A DNA stretch of 44,119 nt. Origin: Pseudomonadales bacterium (GTDB lineage: Bacteria; Pseudomonadota; Gammaproteobacteria; Pseudomonadales; Azotimanducaceae). Positions 34,436 to 43,673 of the stretch are shown piece by piece. Where the stretch lies: assembly GCA_021295875.1 (NCBI GenBank), contig JAGWBN010000001.1, forward strand, positions 1 to 44,119, written 5' to 3'. Below the pieces are notes generated by a model. It ran no database searches and was not told where the DNA came from. It was given only the letters and a program-made list of their open reading frames with translations. Numbering within the stretch: position 1 is the stretch's first letter; each line of letters begins with the position of its first letter. The position numbers and the translations under genes are program-made.

Positions 34436-35317
34436 CTAGTCCGCGTTGGGCTCGTCGGCTTGTGCACGGGGTGCGCAGACGTGGATCGGCGCGAACGGCC
34501 GACTCTGGACCAGGTCGATCAGGCCCTCGCGAACCAGTTCCATCAGTGCCAGGAAGGTCACCACGACACCTTCGCGTCCTTCGGACGGATCGAACAGCGC
34601 GTCGAACGGCACGAACCCGGTGTCGGCGCCTACACGGGCCAGCACGCGGGACATCCGCTCGCGCACCGAAAGACCTTCGAACTCGACGGCGTGGTGTTGC
34701 TTGAACTCGGCCCGGCGCAGCACGTCGCCGAGGGCCAGGAGGACCTCCTTGAGGTCCACGGACGGCTCGGCGTGTCGCCGCACCAGTTCCGGCTTGGCGG
34801 CGTGCACGGTGTGCAGGTCGCGTTCCAGCCGCGGCAGTTCGTCGAGCCGCTCGGCGGCCAGCTTGACCCGTTCGTAGTCCTGCAGGCGGCGAATGAGCTC
34901 GGCCCGGGGATCGTCGGCCTCCTCGTCTTCGCCGGCCGGTTGCCGCAGCAGCAGGCGCGACTTGATCTGCGCCAGAGTCGCCGCCATCAGCAGGTACTCG
35001 CCGGCGAGTTCGAGCTTCAGCGTCTGCATCAGCTCGACGTATTGCATGTACTGGTCGGTGATCTCGGCAACCCGGATCTGCTCGATGTCGATGTTCTGGC
35101 GTCGCGTCAGGTACAGCAGCAGGTCCATGGGACCCTCGAAGGCGTCGAGGAAGACCTCGAGCGCGTCCGGGGGAATGTAGAGGTCGCGGGGCGGCTCGCT
35201 GACCACCTTGCCACCGACCACGGCGACGACGTTGTCGTCCCGGCGGCGGGCATCGCTGAGACGGCCCGTCGGTTGTTGGTACGGCGGGGCACCGTCGGCT
35301 GGCGGCGTTTCGGTCAT
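34436..35317 (-). CDS. scpA: Segregation and condensation protein A
   Basis: ATG 35317; LEVFLDAFEGPMDLLLYLTRRQNIDIEQIRVAEITDQYMQYVELMQTLKLELAGEYLLMAATLAQIKSRLLL. Confidence 0.94.
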   Translation of the reverse strand: MTETPPADGAPPYQQPTGRLSDARRRDDNVVAVVGGKVVSEPPRDLYIPPDALEVFLDAFEGPMDLLLYLTRRQNIDIEQIRVAEITDQYMQYVELMQTLKLELAGEYLLMAATLAQIKSRLLLRQPAGEDEEADDPRAELIRRLQDYERVKLAAERLDELPRLERDLHTVHAAKPELVRRHAEPSVDLKEVLLALGDVLRRAEFKQHHAVEFEGLSVRERMSRVLARVGADTGFVPFDALFDPSEGREGVVVTFLALMELVREGLIDLVQSRPFAPIHVCAPRAQADEPNAD

Positions 35318-36525
35318 CGTGACAGGCCCACGGCCGCCTTCACCTCGTCCAGCGTTTCGCGGGCCTCGGCGCGGGCCGCCTCGGCACCGTCGAGGATGAT
35401 CGAACGCACCAGGTTCGGGTCGTTGTCGAACTGTTCGGCGCGTTCGATGAACGGTGCCTGCTCGCGGTTGATGGCATCGATCAACGGCCGCTTGCAGTCG
35501 ACGCAGCCGATGCTCGCCCCCCGGCAGCCGTCGGCGGCCCAGGTCTTGACGTCGTCGTCGGAGTAGAGCCGGTGCAGGTCGAACACCGGACACTTGCTCG
35601 GATCGCCCGGGTCGGACCGGCGGACGCGTGCCGGGTCGGTGACCATGGTCTTGACCTTCTGCTCGACCGAGTCGGGGCTCTCGCGCATGCGGATGGTGTT
35701 GTTGTAGGACTTCGACATCTTGCGGCCGTCGATGCCGGGCACGACCGGGGCCCCGGTCAACAGGGCCTTGGGCTCCGGCAGGATGATGCGGCCGCTGCCT
35801 TCCAGGTAGCCGAAAAGCCGCTCGCGGTTGCCGATGGACAGGTTCTGCTGTTCACCGAGCAGCGCCTGGGCGCGGGCCAGTGCGTCCGTGTCGCCCTGTT
35901 CCAGGTAGTCGCGGCGCGCCTGCCGGTAGAGCCGGGCGGGCCGCTTGCCCATCTGGTCGATGGCCTGTTCGGCGGTGGTCTCGAACTGCGGCTCGCGACC
36001 GAAGATGTGGTTGAAGCGGCGGGCGATCTCCCGGGCGAGCTCCAGGTGCGCGACTTGGTCGGCGCCCACGGGTACGTGGCCCGCGCGGTACATCAGCACG
36101 TCGGCCGCCTGCAGCACGGGATAGCCGAGAAAGCCGTAGGTGCCGAGATTCCGGTCGGCGATGTTGGCCTGCTGGTCCTTGTAGCTCGGCACGCGCTCGA
36201 GCCAGGGCACCGGCGTGATCATCGACAGCAGCAGGTGGAGTTCCGCGTGTTCGGGCACCTTGCTCTGCACGAAGATCGTCGCGGCGCCCGGACTCAAACC
36301 CGCAGCGAGCCAGTCGACCACGGTGTCGAACGTGTACTGCTCGAGGTCCGCGGTGTCCTGGTAGTGAGTCGTCAGGGCGTGGAAGTCGGCGACGAAGAAG
36401 TAGCAATCGTACTGATGCTGGAGCCGAATCCAGTTCTTCAAGGCACCGTGGTAGTGGCCAATGTGCAGGCGGCCGGTGGGCCGCATTCCTGACAGAACCC
36501 GTTGATCGGAGTCGCTGCTGCTCAC
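35314..36525 (-). CDS. trpS: Tryptophanyl-tRNA synthetase
   Basis: VLSGMRPTGRLHIGHYHGALKNWIRLQ HIGH motif; KMSKSYNN motif. Confidence 0.97.
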   Translation of the reverse strand: MSSSDSDQRVLSGMRPTGRLHIGHYHGALKNWIRLQHQYDCYFFVADFHALTTHYQDTADLEQYTFDTVVDWLAAGLSPGAATIFVQSKVPEHAELHLLLSMITPVPWLERVPSYKDQQANIADRNLGTYGFLGYPVLQAADVLMYRAGHVPVGADQVAHLELAREIARRFNHIFGREPQFETTAEQAIDQMGKRPARLYRQARRDYLEQGDTDALARAQALLGEQQNLSIGNRERLFGYLEGSGRIILPEPKALLTGAPVVPGIDGRKMSKSYNNTIRMRESPDSVEQKVKTMVTDPARVRRSDPGDPSKCPVFDLHRLYSDDDVKTWAADGCRGASIGCVDCKRPLIDAINREQAPFIERAEQFDNDPNLVRSIILDGAEAARAEARETLDEVKAAVGLSR

Positions 36526-36554
36526 CTCAGGGATTCGCTGTTCCCGACGCGACG

Positions 36555-36560
36555 AAGTAT
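36555..36560 (-). promoter_or_regulatory. Candidate -10 element (TATACT) for trpS
   Basis: Reverse strand GGGTATACTTCG about 30 bp upstream of trpS ATG. Confidence 0.35.
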
Positions 36561-36614
36561 ACCCTCAATCACCGAGCACGGTCCCGCGCATGCGGCGATG
36601 CGCCCGTGGCTCGA

Positions 36615-37229
36615 TCAGTCGTCGATGACGCCGAGGCCCGCGCGGGTAACCGCCAACGCGCCGCCGGTCAGGTCCACGACGGTGGTCGGCTGCACGCCGC
36701 CGCTGCCGCCGTCGACGATGACGTCCACCGCGTGTTCGAGTTCGGGGCGCCTGGCATCCACGTCGGTCACCGGCAGATCCTCTTCCGGCAGCTTGAGGGT
36801 CGTCGACATCATCGGTTCGCCCAGCGCCGCGAGGATCGCCTGGGCGATGGGGTTGTCGGGGACGCGCAGACCGATGGTGCGGCGTCGCCGGTGGACCAGC
36901 CGGCGGGGAACCTCGCGGGTGGCCGACAGCACGAAAGTGAACGGTCCCGGCAGGTAGCGCTTGATCACCCGGTAGCTTTGGTTGTCGACCCGCGCGTACG
37001 CCGCGAGCTCGGAGAGATCCCGGCACACCAGGGTCAGGTAGTGGTCGCGCCCCAGGCGCCGGATCGCGCGGATCCGATCCGCCGCGTCCTTGTCGCCCAG
37101 GTGGCAGCCGAGGGCGTAGGTGGAGTCCGTGGGATAGACGATGACCCCGCCTTCGTGAACCATCTCCGCCGCGCGGCTGACCAGCCGCGGCTGCGGGTGC
37201 GTGGGGTGGACGACGAGATACTGGCTCAC
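36615..37229 (-). CDS. L-threonylcarbamoyladenylate synthase / YciO-TsaC-Sua5 family
   Basis: GTG 37229; VSQYLVVHPTHPQPRLVSRAAEMVHEGGVIVYPTDSTYALGCHLGDKDAADRIRAIRRL. Confidence 0.9.
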   Translation of the reverse strand: MSQYLVVHPTHPQPRLVSRAAEMVHEGGVIVYPTDSTYALGCHLGDKDAADRIRAIRRLGRDHYLTLVCRDLSELAAYARVDNQSYRVIKRYLPGPFTFVLSATREVPRRLVHRRRRTIGLRVPDNPIAQAILAALGEPMMSTTLKLPEEDLPVTDVDARRPELEHAVDVIVDGGSGGVQPTTVVDLTGGALAVTRAGLGVIDD

Positions 37230-37395
37230 GGCTTCGCCTTCAGCGGACGCGGACGCGGTCGAAGTGCCCCGGGGCCGGTGCCCCGGTATGATGCGCGCGC
37301 CATGATACGCCATGCGGTCCGGCCGCCCATGCGGTCGCGCCCGGCCGCCGCCTGGCGGACGCGCCAGCCTGGCGGGACGCGACGGCGCGGATTCT

Positions 37396-39231
37396 ATGCT
37401 CCAACTCATCGACATCACGCTGCACCGCGGTGACCGACTGCTGTTCGACGGCCTGAACCTGACGATGCACGCTGGCCACAAGACGGGCGTGGTCGGCCGC
37501 AACGGCATCGGCAAGTCGACGTTGTTCGAACTGGTTCGCCGCCGCCTGGCCCCGGAGGAGGGACAGGTCGTGCGTCCGGACGCCTGGCGGCTCGCCAGCC
37601 TGGAGCAGAACGTCGCGCCGTCGAACCGCCCGGCGCTGGAGTTCGTCCTCGACGGCGATACCCGGTTGCGCGGCGTCGAACGCGCCATCGCGACCGCGGA
37701 GCGGGACGGCGACGACCATGCGCTCGGCACGCTCTACGCAGACTACGAGGATGCGGGCGGCTACGAGGCCCGCGCCCGCGCCGGCGAGGTCCTGGGTGGC
37801 CTGGGTTTCGCCACGGCGGATTTCGACAAGCCGCACAAAGCCTTTTCGGGAGGTTGGCGGATCACGCTCAATCTGGCGAGGGCGTTGTTCGCGCCGTCCG
37901 ACCTGCTGCTCCTCGACGAGCCCACCAACCACCTGGATCTCGATGCCACGCTGTGGCTGGAGACGTGGGTGCGGCGCTACCAGGGGACGCTGCTGGCGAT
38001 CGCCCACGACCGCGACTTCCTCGACCGCACCATGGGCGGGATCGTCCACCTCGAAGATGCCCAGGCAAAGGTCTACACGGGCAACTACAGTGCGTTCGAA
38101 CGTCAGCGCGCCGAAGCGCTGGAACGGCGGGCGGCGCAGTACAAGAAGCAGCAGCGTCGGGTTCGCGAGATCCACGCCTTCGTCGACCGGTTCCGCGCCA
38201 AGTCGAGCAAGGCGCGCCAGGTGCAGAGCCGCCTCAAGGCCCTGGAACGAATGGACCGCGCCGCGCCTGTGCACGCCGAGCTGCCGTATCGTTTCTCGTT
38301 CGCGGATCCGAAAAAGATCTCCAACCCGACGTTGTCGTTGGATGACGCCGCCATCGGCTATGACGGCCAGGCGGTGCTGGAGGACGTGACGCTGCGCGTC
38401 TACCCCGACGACCGCATCGGTGTCCTCGGCGCCAACGGCGCGGGCAAGACGACGCTGTTGCGTTGCCTGGCCGGCGAATTGACGCCGCTGGACGGCTCGA
38501 TGACCCCCGGACGGCACGTGTCCGTGGGCTACTTCGCCCAGCATCAGTTGGAGTCTCTCGACCTCTCCCGCACGCCTCTTGAGCACCTCGCCGACCTCGG
38601 TTTCGCGGAGCAGGATGCGCGCGACACCCTCGGCCGCTGGGGATTCGGCGGCGGCGATGTGCAGCGGCGCGCGCAGACGTTCTCCGGCGGCGAGAAGGCA
38701 CGCCTCGTGCTGCTCCTGATCGCCTGCCGGCAGCCTGCGGTGCTGGTTCTCGACGAGCCTACCAACCACCTCGACCTGGACATGCGCCAGGCGCTCGCCT
38801 TCGCCCTGCAGGAATACCGCGGCGCCGTGCTGCTGGTGTCCCACGACCGTCACCTCCTGCGGCAGTGCGCGGATCGGTTCTGGCTGGTGGGCGACGGTAT
38901 GGTGAACCGCTTCGACGACGATCTGGACGCCTACACCGCCTTGCGCCAGCCCCGTGCAACGCGTGCCGTCAAGCCCAAGAGCACCCGCCGTGCGGGCCCG
39001 TCCGGCACGGAACGACGGCTCCGCCAGCAGCAACGCCGACTCGAAGGCCGGATCGAGGAACTGACCCGCCAGGTCGACGAGGTCGACCGTTGCCTCGGCG
39101 AGCCCGGCGTCCATGAACAGCCCGACGAGATGTCCCGCCTGGTGGCGGCGCGGCGCGGCGCCATCGCCGACCTCGAGCGTCTTGAGCAGGCATGGCTCGC
39201 CGCCGAGGAGGAACTGGCCCGTCTCCCGTAG
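37396..39231 (+). CDS. ABC-F family ATP-binding protein (YheS/Uup-like)
   Basis: Two ABC domains: VVGRNGIGKSTLF and VLGANGAGKTTLL; two DEPTNHLDL Walker B motifs; linker rich in basic residues. Confidence 0.93.
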   Translation: MLQLIDITLHRGDRLLFDGLNLTMHAGHKTGVVGRNGIGKSTLFELVRRRLAPEEGQVVRPDAWRLASLEQNVAPSNRPALEFVLDGDTRLRGVERAIATAERDGDDHALGTLYADYEDAGGYEARARAGEVLGGLGFATADFDKPHKAFSGGWRITLNLARALFAPSDLLLLDEPTNHLDLDATLWLETWVRRYQGTLLAIAHDRDFLDRTMGGIVHLEDAQAKVYTGNYSAFERQRAEALERRAAQYKKQQRRVREIHAFVDRFRAKSSKARQVQSRLKALERMDRAAPVHAELPYRFSFADPKKISNPTLSLDDAAIGYDGQAVLEDVTLRVYPDDRIGVLGANGAGKTTLLRCLAGELTPLDGSMTPGRHVSVGYFAQHQLESLDLSRTPLEHLADLGFAEQDARDTLGRWGFGGGDVQRRAQTFSGGEKARLVLLLIACRQPAVLVLDEPTNHLDLDMRQALAFALQEYRGAVLLVSHDRHLLRQCADRFWLVGDGMVNRFDDDLDAYTALRQPRATRAVKPKSTRRAGPSGTERRLRQQQRRLEGRIEELTRQVDEVDRCLGEPGVHEQPDEMSRLVAARRGAIADLERLEQAWLAAEEELARLP

Positions 39232-39289
39232 CGCCCCAGGGCTCTGGGCCGGAGGCGAATCCGGCGCACAGCGAAGCGCAGGGTCGCCG

Positions 39290-40159
39290 CTACGAGATGA
39301 GCTTGCGGAGTTCGTCCGCCACGAGGTCCGGCCGCTGCATGGGGATGAAGTGGGAGAGCTCGGGGTGGTGGATGTCGCGCCCGTTCGGGAACGCCGCCGC
39401 CAGCCCCGGCCAGGTCGGCGATCGGGCGAAGTCCATGGTGCCGGTGTTGCGGGTGTCTGGATCCCGCCCTTGGGCGCGGAGCACGACCGCCGGGTGGGGA
39501 AGGGTGCGGATGGCATCGCCGATGTCGCGGCCAGCGCTGCCCTGGTAGATCGACGCTTCGACCAGCGGCGGGCAGGCGAGTACCAAGCCGTCGCCGTCGG
39601 GGAGAAGGCCGAAGCGGCAGTAGTCGCGAAGCACCGCCGGATCCCACAGGTTGAACGGGTGGCGGTCGGCGAAGCGGTCGTACATCTCCTCGGTCGACCG
39701 CCAGTGGTTGCGCCGCCGGGCCACCGGATGCGCCTCCGGCGAGGCGAACATCGCGTGATCCGCATAGGCGGAGGGGTCGAGGATCACGGGGTCGACGAGC
39801 AGCAGCGCGCGGAAACGATGGGCACGCTGCGCGGCGGCCTGGGTCACCGCATGACCGCCCATGGAGTGGCCGAGCCCGATCACGGCGTCGAGGTCGAGTT
39901 CGTCGACGAGAGCGGCGGCGTCGGCACCGAATTCGCTCCATTCGTAGGGTCCCCGCTTGGCCGATCTGCCGTGGCCCCGCTGGTCCACGGCGACCAGTCG
40001 GCAGCCCTCGCCGACGTCGCCGAGCGATCGTACGACGCCATCCCAGCAACGCGCATGGAAACCGGTCGCGTGCAGCATCAGGATCGTCTGCCCCGACGGG
40101 TTGCCCCATTCGAAGTAGGCGAGATCGACGCCGCGAACGGTTACGCGCTGTTCGCGCAC
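39290..40159 (-). CDS. Alpha/beta hydrolase
   Basis: GLGHSMGGHAVTQAAAQRAHRFRALLLVDPVI nucleophile elbow; VAVDQRGHGRSAKRGPYEWSEFGAD. Confidence 0.88.
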   Translation of the reverse strand: MREQRVTVRGVDLAYFEWGNPSGQTILMLHATGFHARCWDGVVRSLGDVGEGCRLVAVDQRGHGRSAKRGPYEWSEFGADAAALVDELDLDAVIGLGHSMGGHAVTQAAAQRAHRFRALLLVDPVILDPSAYADHAMFASPEAHPVARRRNHWRSTEEMYDRFADRHPFNLWDPAVLRDYCRFGLLPDGDGLVLACPPLVEASIYQGSAGRDIGDAIRTLPHPAVVLRAQGRDPDTRNTGTMDFARSPTWPGLAAAFPNGRDIHHPELSHFIPMQRPDLVADELRKLIS

Positions 40160-40162
40160 CGG

Positions 40163-41446
40163 TCAGGCGGGTCGTAACGCCATGGGTTGGCGTCTGCCGT
40201 AGGTGAGCGACCGCCACAACCATTCCAGCGGGCCGAATCGGTACCGGTCGAGCCACCACAGGCTGAAGGCGATCATGACGAACCATTGTCCGGCCACCAC
40301 GTAGTAAAGCTCGTGACGGTCGAGGTCGTTCCACAGCCCGAGCCCGAGGTCGCGAAAGATCAGAAAGCCGAACACGCTTTGCAGGATGTAGTTGCTGAGC
40401 GCCATGCGGCCGACCGCCGCCAGGCCGTGGCGCAGCCGGGCGAGCCAGCCCCGTCGGTAGGCGATCATGGTGAGCGACAGGAAGCCGATGGCCATGGCTA
40501 CCCGGCCGATGTCGTAGGTGATGACCGTCCCGCCCGTCACCCATTGCGGGGCGTAGCCGCTACCGATTTTCATGGCCAGTTCGAAGGCGTTGGTGGCGAC
40601 CCCGATGGCCAACGCGAGGATCGCCGTGACGGTGTAGAAACGCACGCTGCGCTGCCCCGTGAGAACGCCGGTCCGGTAGAGCGCCATGCCGAGGAGCATG
40701 CACGCCATGGCATCCCAGATGAACAGCACCGGCAGGCCGTAGACGAGGAGTCCGCGGAGTTCCTGGGCGTTGGCGACGAAGGCCTCCGCGTAGGTTCCCT
40801 GGAACTTCCTCGCCTCACGTTCGAGGAGGTACGTCGGCGGCTGCAACTGCACGTCGACCTGGCCCCAGGCGTCGACGACGGCCTGGTCCTGTGGCGATGG
40901 CGCCTCGGCTGCGGCGATTCGCGCCGCGGCCGCGGCAGCCTGGTCGGGCATGAAGTTGACCGTGGCGAAGGTCGCCGTGTAGAGCACGATCAGGTAGGCG
41001 AACATGCACCCGGCGGCGGTCAAGAGGCTCCGCGCCCGCCAGTTGCGGCAGAAATACAGCACCATGCCGGCCATCGCGTAGATGGTCAGGATGTCGCCGG
41101 TCCACAGCAGCAGGAAGCCGTCGACCAGCCCGAAGGCGAACAGCAGCAGTTGTCGGCGGTAGTGGAACGCGCCACCTTTGCCGCTGGCCGCGAACATGGC
41201 GATGCCGACCCCGAACAGCATGGAGAACAGCGCCCGCATGGAACCTTCGAAGAGCAACTCGATGGTGAAGAAGACGCCGAAGTCGACGCCTTCAACCGCG
41301 CCGTCCACGGTGGGGTTGGTGTATGCCCGGAACGGCAGTCCGAAGGCCAGGATGTTCAGTAGCAGGATGCCCAGCAGGGCGAAGCCGCGGATGGTGTCGA
41401 TCGCCTCGATTCGTTCGCGCGGTTCGGCCGGGGCGAGTTCGATCAT
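40163..41446 (-). CDS. DUF418 domain (YeiB-like) membrane protein
   Basis: Multi-TM; IEAIDTIRGFALLGILLLNI start and RMALSNYILQSVFGFLIF...FSLWWLDRYRFGPLEWLWRSLTYG ending typical of DUF418. Confidence 0.88.
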   Translation of the reverse strand: MIELAPAEPRERIEAIDTIRGFALLGILLLNILAFGLPFRAYTNPTVDGAVEGVDFGVFFTIELLFEGSMRALFSMLFGVGIAMFAASGKGGAFHYRRQLLLFAFGLVDGFLLLWTGDILTIYAMAGMVLYFCRNWRARSLLTAAGCMFAYLIVLYTATFATVNFMPDQAAAAAARIAAAEAPSPQDQAVVDAWGQVDVQLQPPTYLLEREARKFQGTYAEAFVANAQELRGLLVYGLPVLFIWDAMACMLLGMALYRTGVLTGQRSVRFYTVTAILALAIGVATNAFELAMKIGSGYAPQWVTGGTVITYDIGRVAMAIGFLSLTMIAYRRGWLARLRHGLAAVGRMALSNYILQSVFGFLIFRDLGLGLWNDLDRHELYYVVAGQWFVMIAFSLWWLDRYRFGPLEWLWRSLTYGRRQPMALRPA

Positions 41447-41453
41447 GACCGGC

Positions 41454-41459
41454 ACTATA
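41454..41459 (-). promoter_or_regulatory. Candidate -10 element (TATAGT) for the DUF418 gene
   Basis: Reverse strand GCTATAGTGCC 7 nt upstream of ATG 41446. Confidence 0.35.
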
Positions 41460-41594
41460 GCACCCGGCTAAACTGTCGCCGTTGACCCCTCTCGGTTCCT
41501 TGAGCGGCGCTGATGTTCACACGCAGGTTGCCTTTCGAACAACGCTTGGGATCGCTCTTGGACGGCTCCCGAAGGGAGGCGCGCTAGGCGTTCC

Positions 41595-42167
41595 ATGGCC
41601 ACGGATCTCGCGACCAAGTCAGACATCGTCTCCAGCGAGGACGAACGGCTGATCCTCGTGGACTCCGAGGACCGGGTGGTCGGGTCTCTCGGCAAGGCCG
41701 TCTGTCACGACGGCCAGGGCATCCTGCACCGCGCCTTCTCGCTGTTCGTGTTCAACGGCGCCGGCGAGACCCTGCTGCAGCGTCGCCACCCGGACAAGCG
41801 CCTGTGGCCGGGCTACTGGTCCAACAGCTGCTGTTCGCATCCGCGCCGGGGCGAGGCCGTGGGGGATGCGGTCCTGCGCCGCGCCGGGGACGAGCTGGGC
41901 CTCGCGTTGACCGGCGTCGAGATGCTCTACAAGTTCGAATACCGGGCGGCGTATGCCGATGTCGGTTCGGAATTCGAGCTGTGTTCGGTGTTCGTCGGCC
42001 ACACGGATACCGAGCCCCGCATCAACACCACCGAGATCGCCGAGTGGCGCTGGATCCGCCCGGACGACCTCGACCACGACCTCGAGTCCAACGCGCAGGA
42101 CTTCACGCCGTGGTTGAAGCTCGAGTGGTCACGGCTGCGGTCCGAGTTCGCCCACCGATTCCCGTAG
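41595..42167 (+). CDS. idi: Isopentenyl-diphosphate delta-isomerase, type I (Nudix fold)
   Basis: LHRAFSLFVFNGAGETLLQRRHPDKRLWPGYWSNSCCSHPRRGE ... RRAGDELGLAL; type I IDI signature (W-x-N-S/T-C-CSHP). Confidence 0.9.
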   Translation: MATDLATKSDIVSSEDERLILVDSEDRVVGSLGKAVCHDGQGILHRAFSLFVFNGAGETLLQRRHPDKRLWPGYWSNSCCSHPRRGEAVGDAVLRRAGDELGLALTGVEMLYKFEYRAAYADVGSEFELCSVFVGHTDTEPRINTTEIAEWRWIRPDDLDHDLESNAQDFTPWLKLEWSRLRSEFAHRFP

Positions 42168-42227
42168 CGACGCGATCGCCCGTGTTCGACCACTAGGCTC
42201 GTCAGAAAGGCAACGTCGGCAACGGCT

Positions 42228-42959
42228 TCACCCGCCTTCAACGACCCGAGGTCTGACCCGTGGCCCCGACGCGAGGTTCGTCACCCGGTCGAACCAGGCG
42301 TCCGCCGGCTCGTCGTTGTACGCGCGCAGCAGCCGCTTGATGCGCACGGCCGCGCCGTCGGGAAAGCCGGCCAGTTCTTCGACGAGGCGTCGTGCCGCGA
42401 GGACGACCTGGTCATCCGCGACCACCTCGTGGGCGACGCCCATGGCGTCGAGTTCGGCACCGGCGAAACGCCGGCCGGTGATGGCGAGGCGGGCGGCGAC
42501 GGACTCGCTGTGGCGCAGGCGTAGCCAAGCCATGTTGTACGGCGCCGCCATGCCTTGGCGGACCTCGCCGACCTGCACGAACGCGGTCTCGCCGACGACC
42601 AGCAGGTCCGCCGCCAGTGCCAGTGCCGCGCCGCCGTTGATGGCGAACCGTTCCAAGGCCGCGACGATGGGCTTGCGGCATTCGTAGACCGACTTGTGCG
42701 CGGCCCGCCAGATGCCGCCGAACCGGGGCATCCAGTCGGGTGGCGGTTCGGCATTGAACGCCTTCAGATCCAGTCCCGAGCAGAACGCCCCGTCGGCACC
42801 GCGGAGCAGCACGGCCTGGACCCCGTCGTCCCCGTCGGCACGGCGGATCACCGCGGCGAGTTGCTCCCCCAAGGGCCCGTCGATGGCGTTGCGACGCTTC
42901 GGGCGGTTCAGCACGACCTCCGCCCAGTGCCCGTGCTCGACGAACTCCACTTCCGCCAT
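42228..42959 (-). CDS. Enoyl-CoA hydratase/isomerase family protein
   Basis: MAEVEFVEHGHWAEVVLNRPKRRNAIDGPLGEQLAAVIRR...AFCSGLDLKAFN crotonase fold. Confidence 0.9.
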   Translation of the reverse strand: MAEVEFVEHGHWAEVVLNRPKRRNAIDGPLGEQLAAVIRRADGDDGVQAVLLRGADGAFCSGLDLKAFNAEPPPDWMPRFGGIWRAAHKSVYECRKPIVAALERFAINGGAALALAADLLVVGETAFVQVGEVRQGMAAPYNMAWLRLRHSESVAARLAITGRRFAGAELDAMGVAHEVVADDQVVLAARRLVEELAGFPDGAAVRIKRLLRAYNDEPADAWFDRVTNLASGPRVRPRVVEGG

Positions 42960-43013
42960 GGTGCACCCCGTTTTGTCCGGCCAGCAGCGCAGCATAGCGC
43001 CAGACGCTCGCGT

Positions 43014-43019
43014 TATACT
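43014..43019 (+). promoter_or_regulatory. Candidate -10 element (TATACT) for rubrerythrin
   Basis: CGCGTTATACTCGC about 43 nt upstream of GTG 43062; no convincing -35. Confidence 0.35.
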
Positions 43020-43061
43020 CGCTCATCCTTCAGTCACCACAGCGAAAAGGGAGCGCAAGAC

Positions 43062-43478
43062 GTGGATCTGACCGACAGCAAAACTCTGCAGAACCTCAAG
43101 GACGCATTCGCCGGCGAGTCGCAGGCCAATCGCAGGTATCTCTACTTTGCCGCCAAGGCGGACGTCGAGGGGGAAAACGACGTCGCGGCCGTGTTCCGCT
43201 CCACGGCGGAAGGCGAGACCGGCCACGCCCACGGGCACCTGGAACACATGGAAGGGGTCGGCGACCCGGCCACCGGACTGCCGATCGGCACGACCAGCGA
43301 CAACCTCAAGGCCGCCATCGCCGGTGAGACCTACGAATACACGGACATGTACCCGGGCATGGCGAAGACCGCGCGCGACGAAGGCTTCGACGAGATCTCC
43401 GACTGGTTCGAGACGCTCGCCAAGGCCGAGCGGTCCCACGCCAACCGGTTCCAGAAAGCGCTCGACGCAATGGAATAG
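43062..43478 (+). CDS. Rubrerythrin (ferritin-like diiron domain only), GTG start
   Basis: [63 protein letters not shown]; ExxH repeats; ends QKALDAME with no rubredoxin CxxC module. Confidence 0.92.
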   Translation: MDLTDSKTLQNLKDAFAGESQANRRYLYFAAKADVEGENDVAAVFRSTAEGETGHAHGHLEHMEGVGDPATGLPIGTTSDNLKAAIAGETYEYTDMYPGMAKTARDEGFDEISDWFETLAKAERSHANRFQKALDAME

Positions 43479-43510
43479 GCCGGCGCGGCCAAGGCGAGCG
43501 ATCGCCCGGC

Positions 43511-43540
43511 GAAGGGCCTTGCTTGAGCGAGGCCCTTTTC
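43511..43540 (+). terminator. Rho-independent terminator after rubrerythrin
   Basis: AAGGGCCT(TGCTTGAGCG)AGGCCCTT perfect 8-bp stem followed by TTC. Confidence 0.75.
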
Positions 43541-43554
43541 GTTCTAGCCCGTAC

Positions 43555-43599
43555 GCGACCGCTTTCGCGGTCGCCCGAGAATTCGCTCCGCGAATTCTC
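43555..43599. repeat. Double-hairpin palindromic element (two adjacent perfect inverted repeats)
   Basis: GCGACCGC-TTTC-GCGGTCGC (43555-43574) and GAGAATTCGC-TCC-GCGAATTCTC (43577-43599); core 43574-43594 recurs inverted at 2983-3003. Confidence 0.85.
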
Positions 43600-43673
43600 C
43601 CGGTGATTGGCGTCGATGATGCTGCCGAAGCAAGACCCAGCAACAGCGCCGAGCGACAAGGGAGGTTGGTTCA

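Noticed and set aside
37240-39765. 841-aa minus-strand ORF opposite the ABC-F gene
   Set aside because: Shadow ORF; the plus strand carries unambiguous ABC-F motifs and the reverse translation is arginine/valine-rich without recognisable domains.
42555-43478. 307-aa rubrerythrin with long N-terminal extension
   Set aside because: The N-terminal part is antisense to the enoyl-CoA hydratase gene; GTG 43062 with an SD-like GGGAG upstream is the real start.
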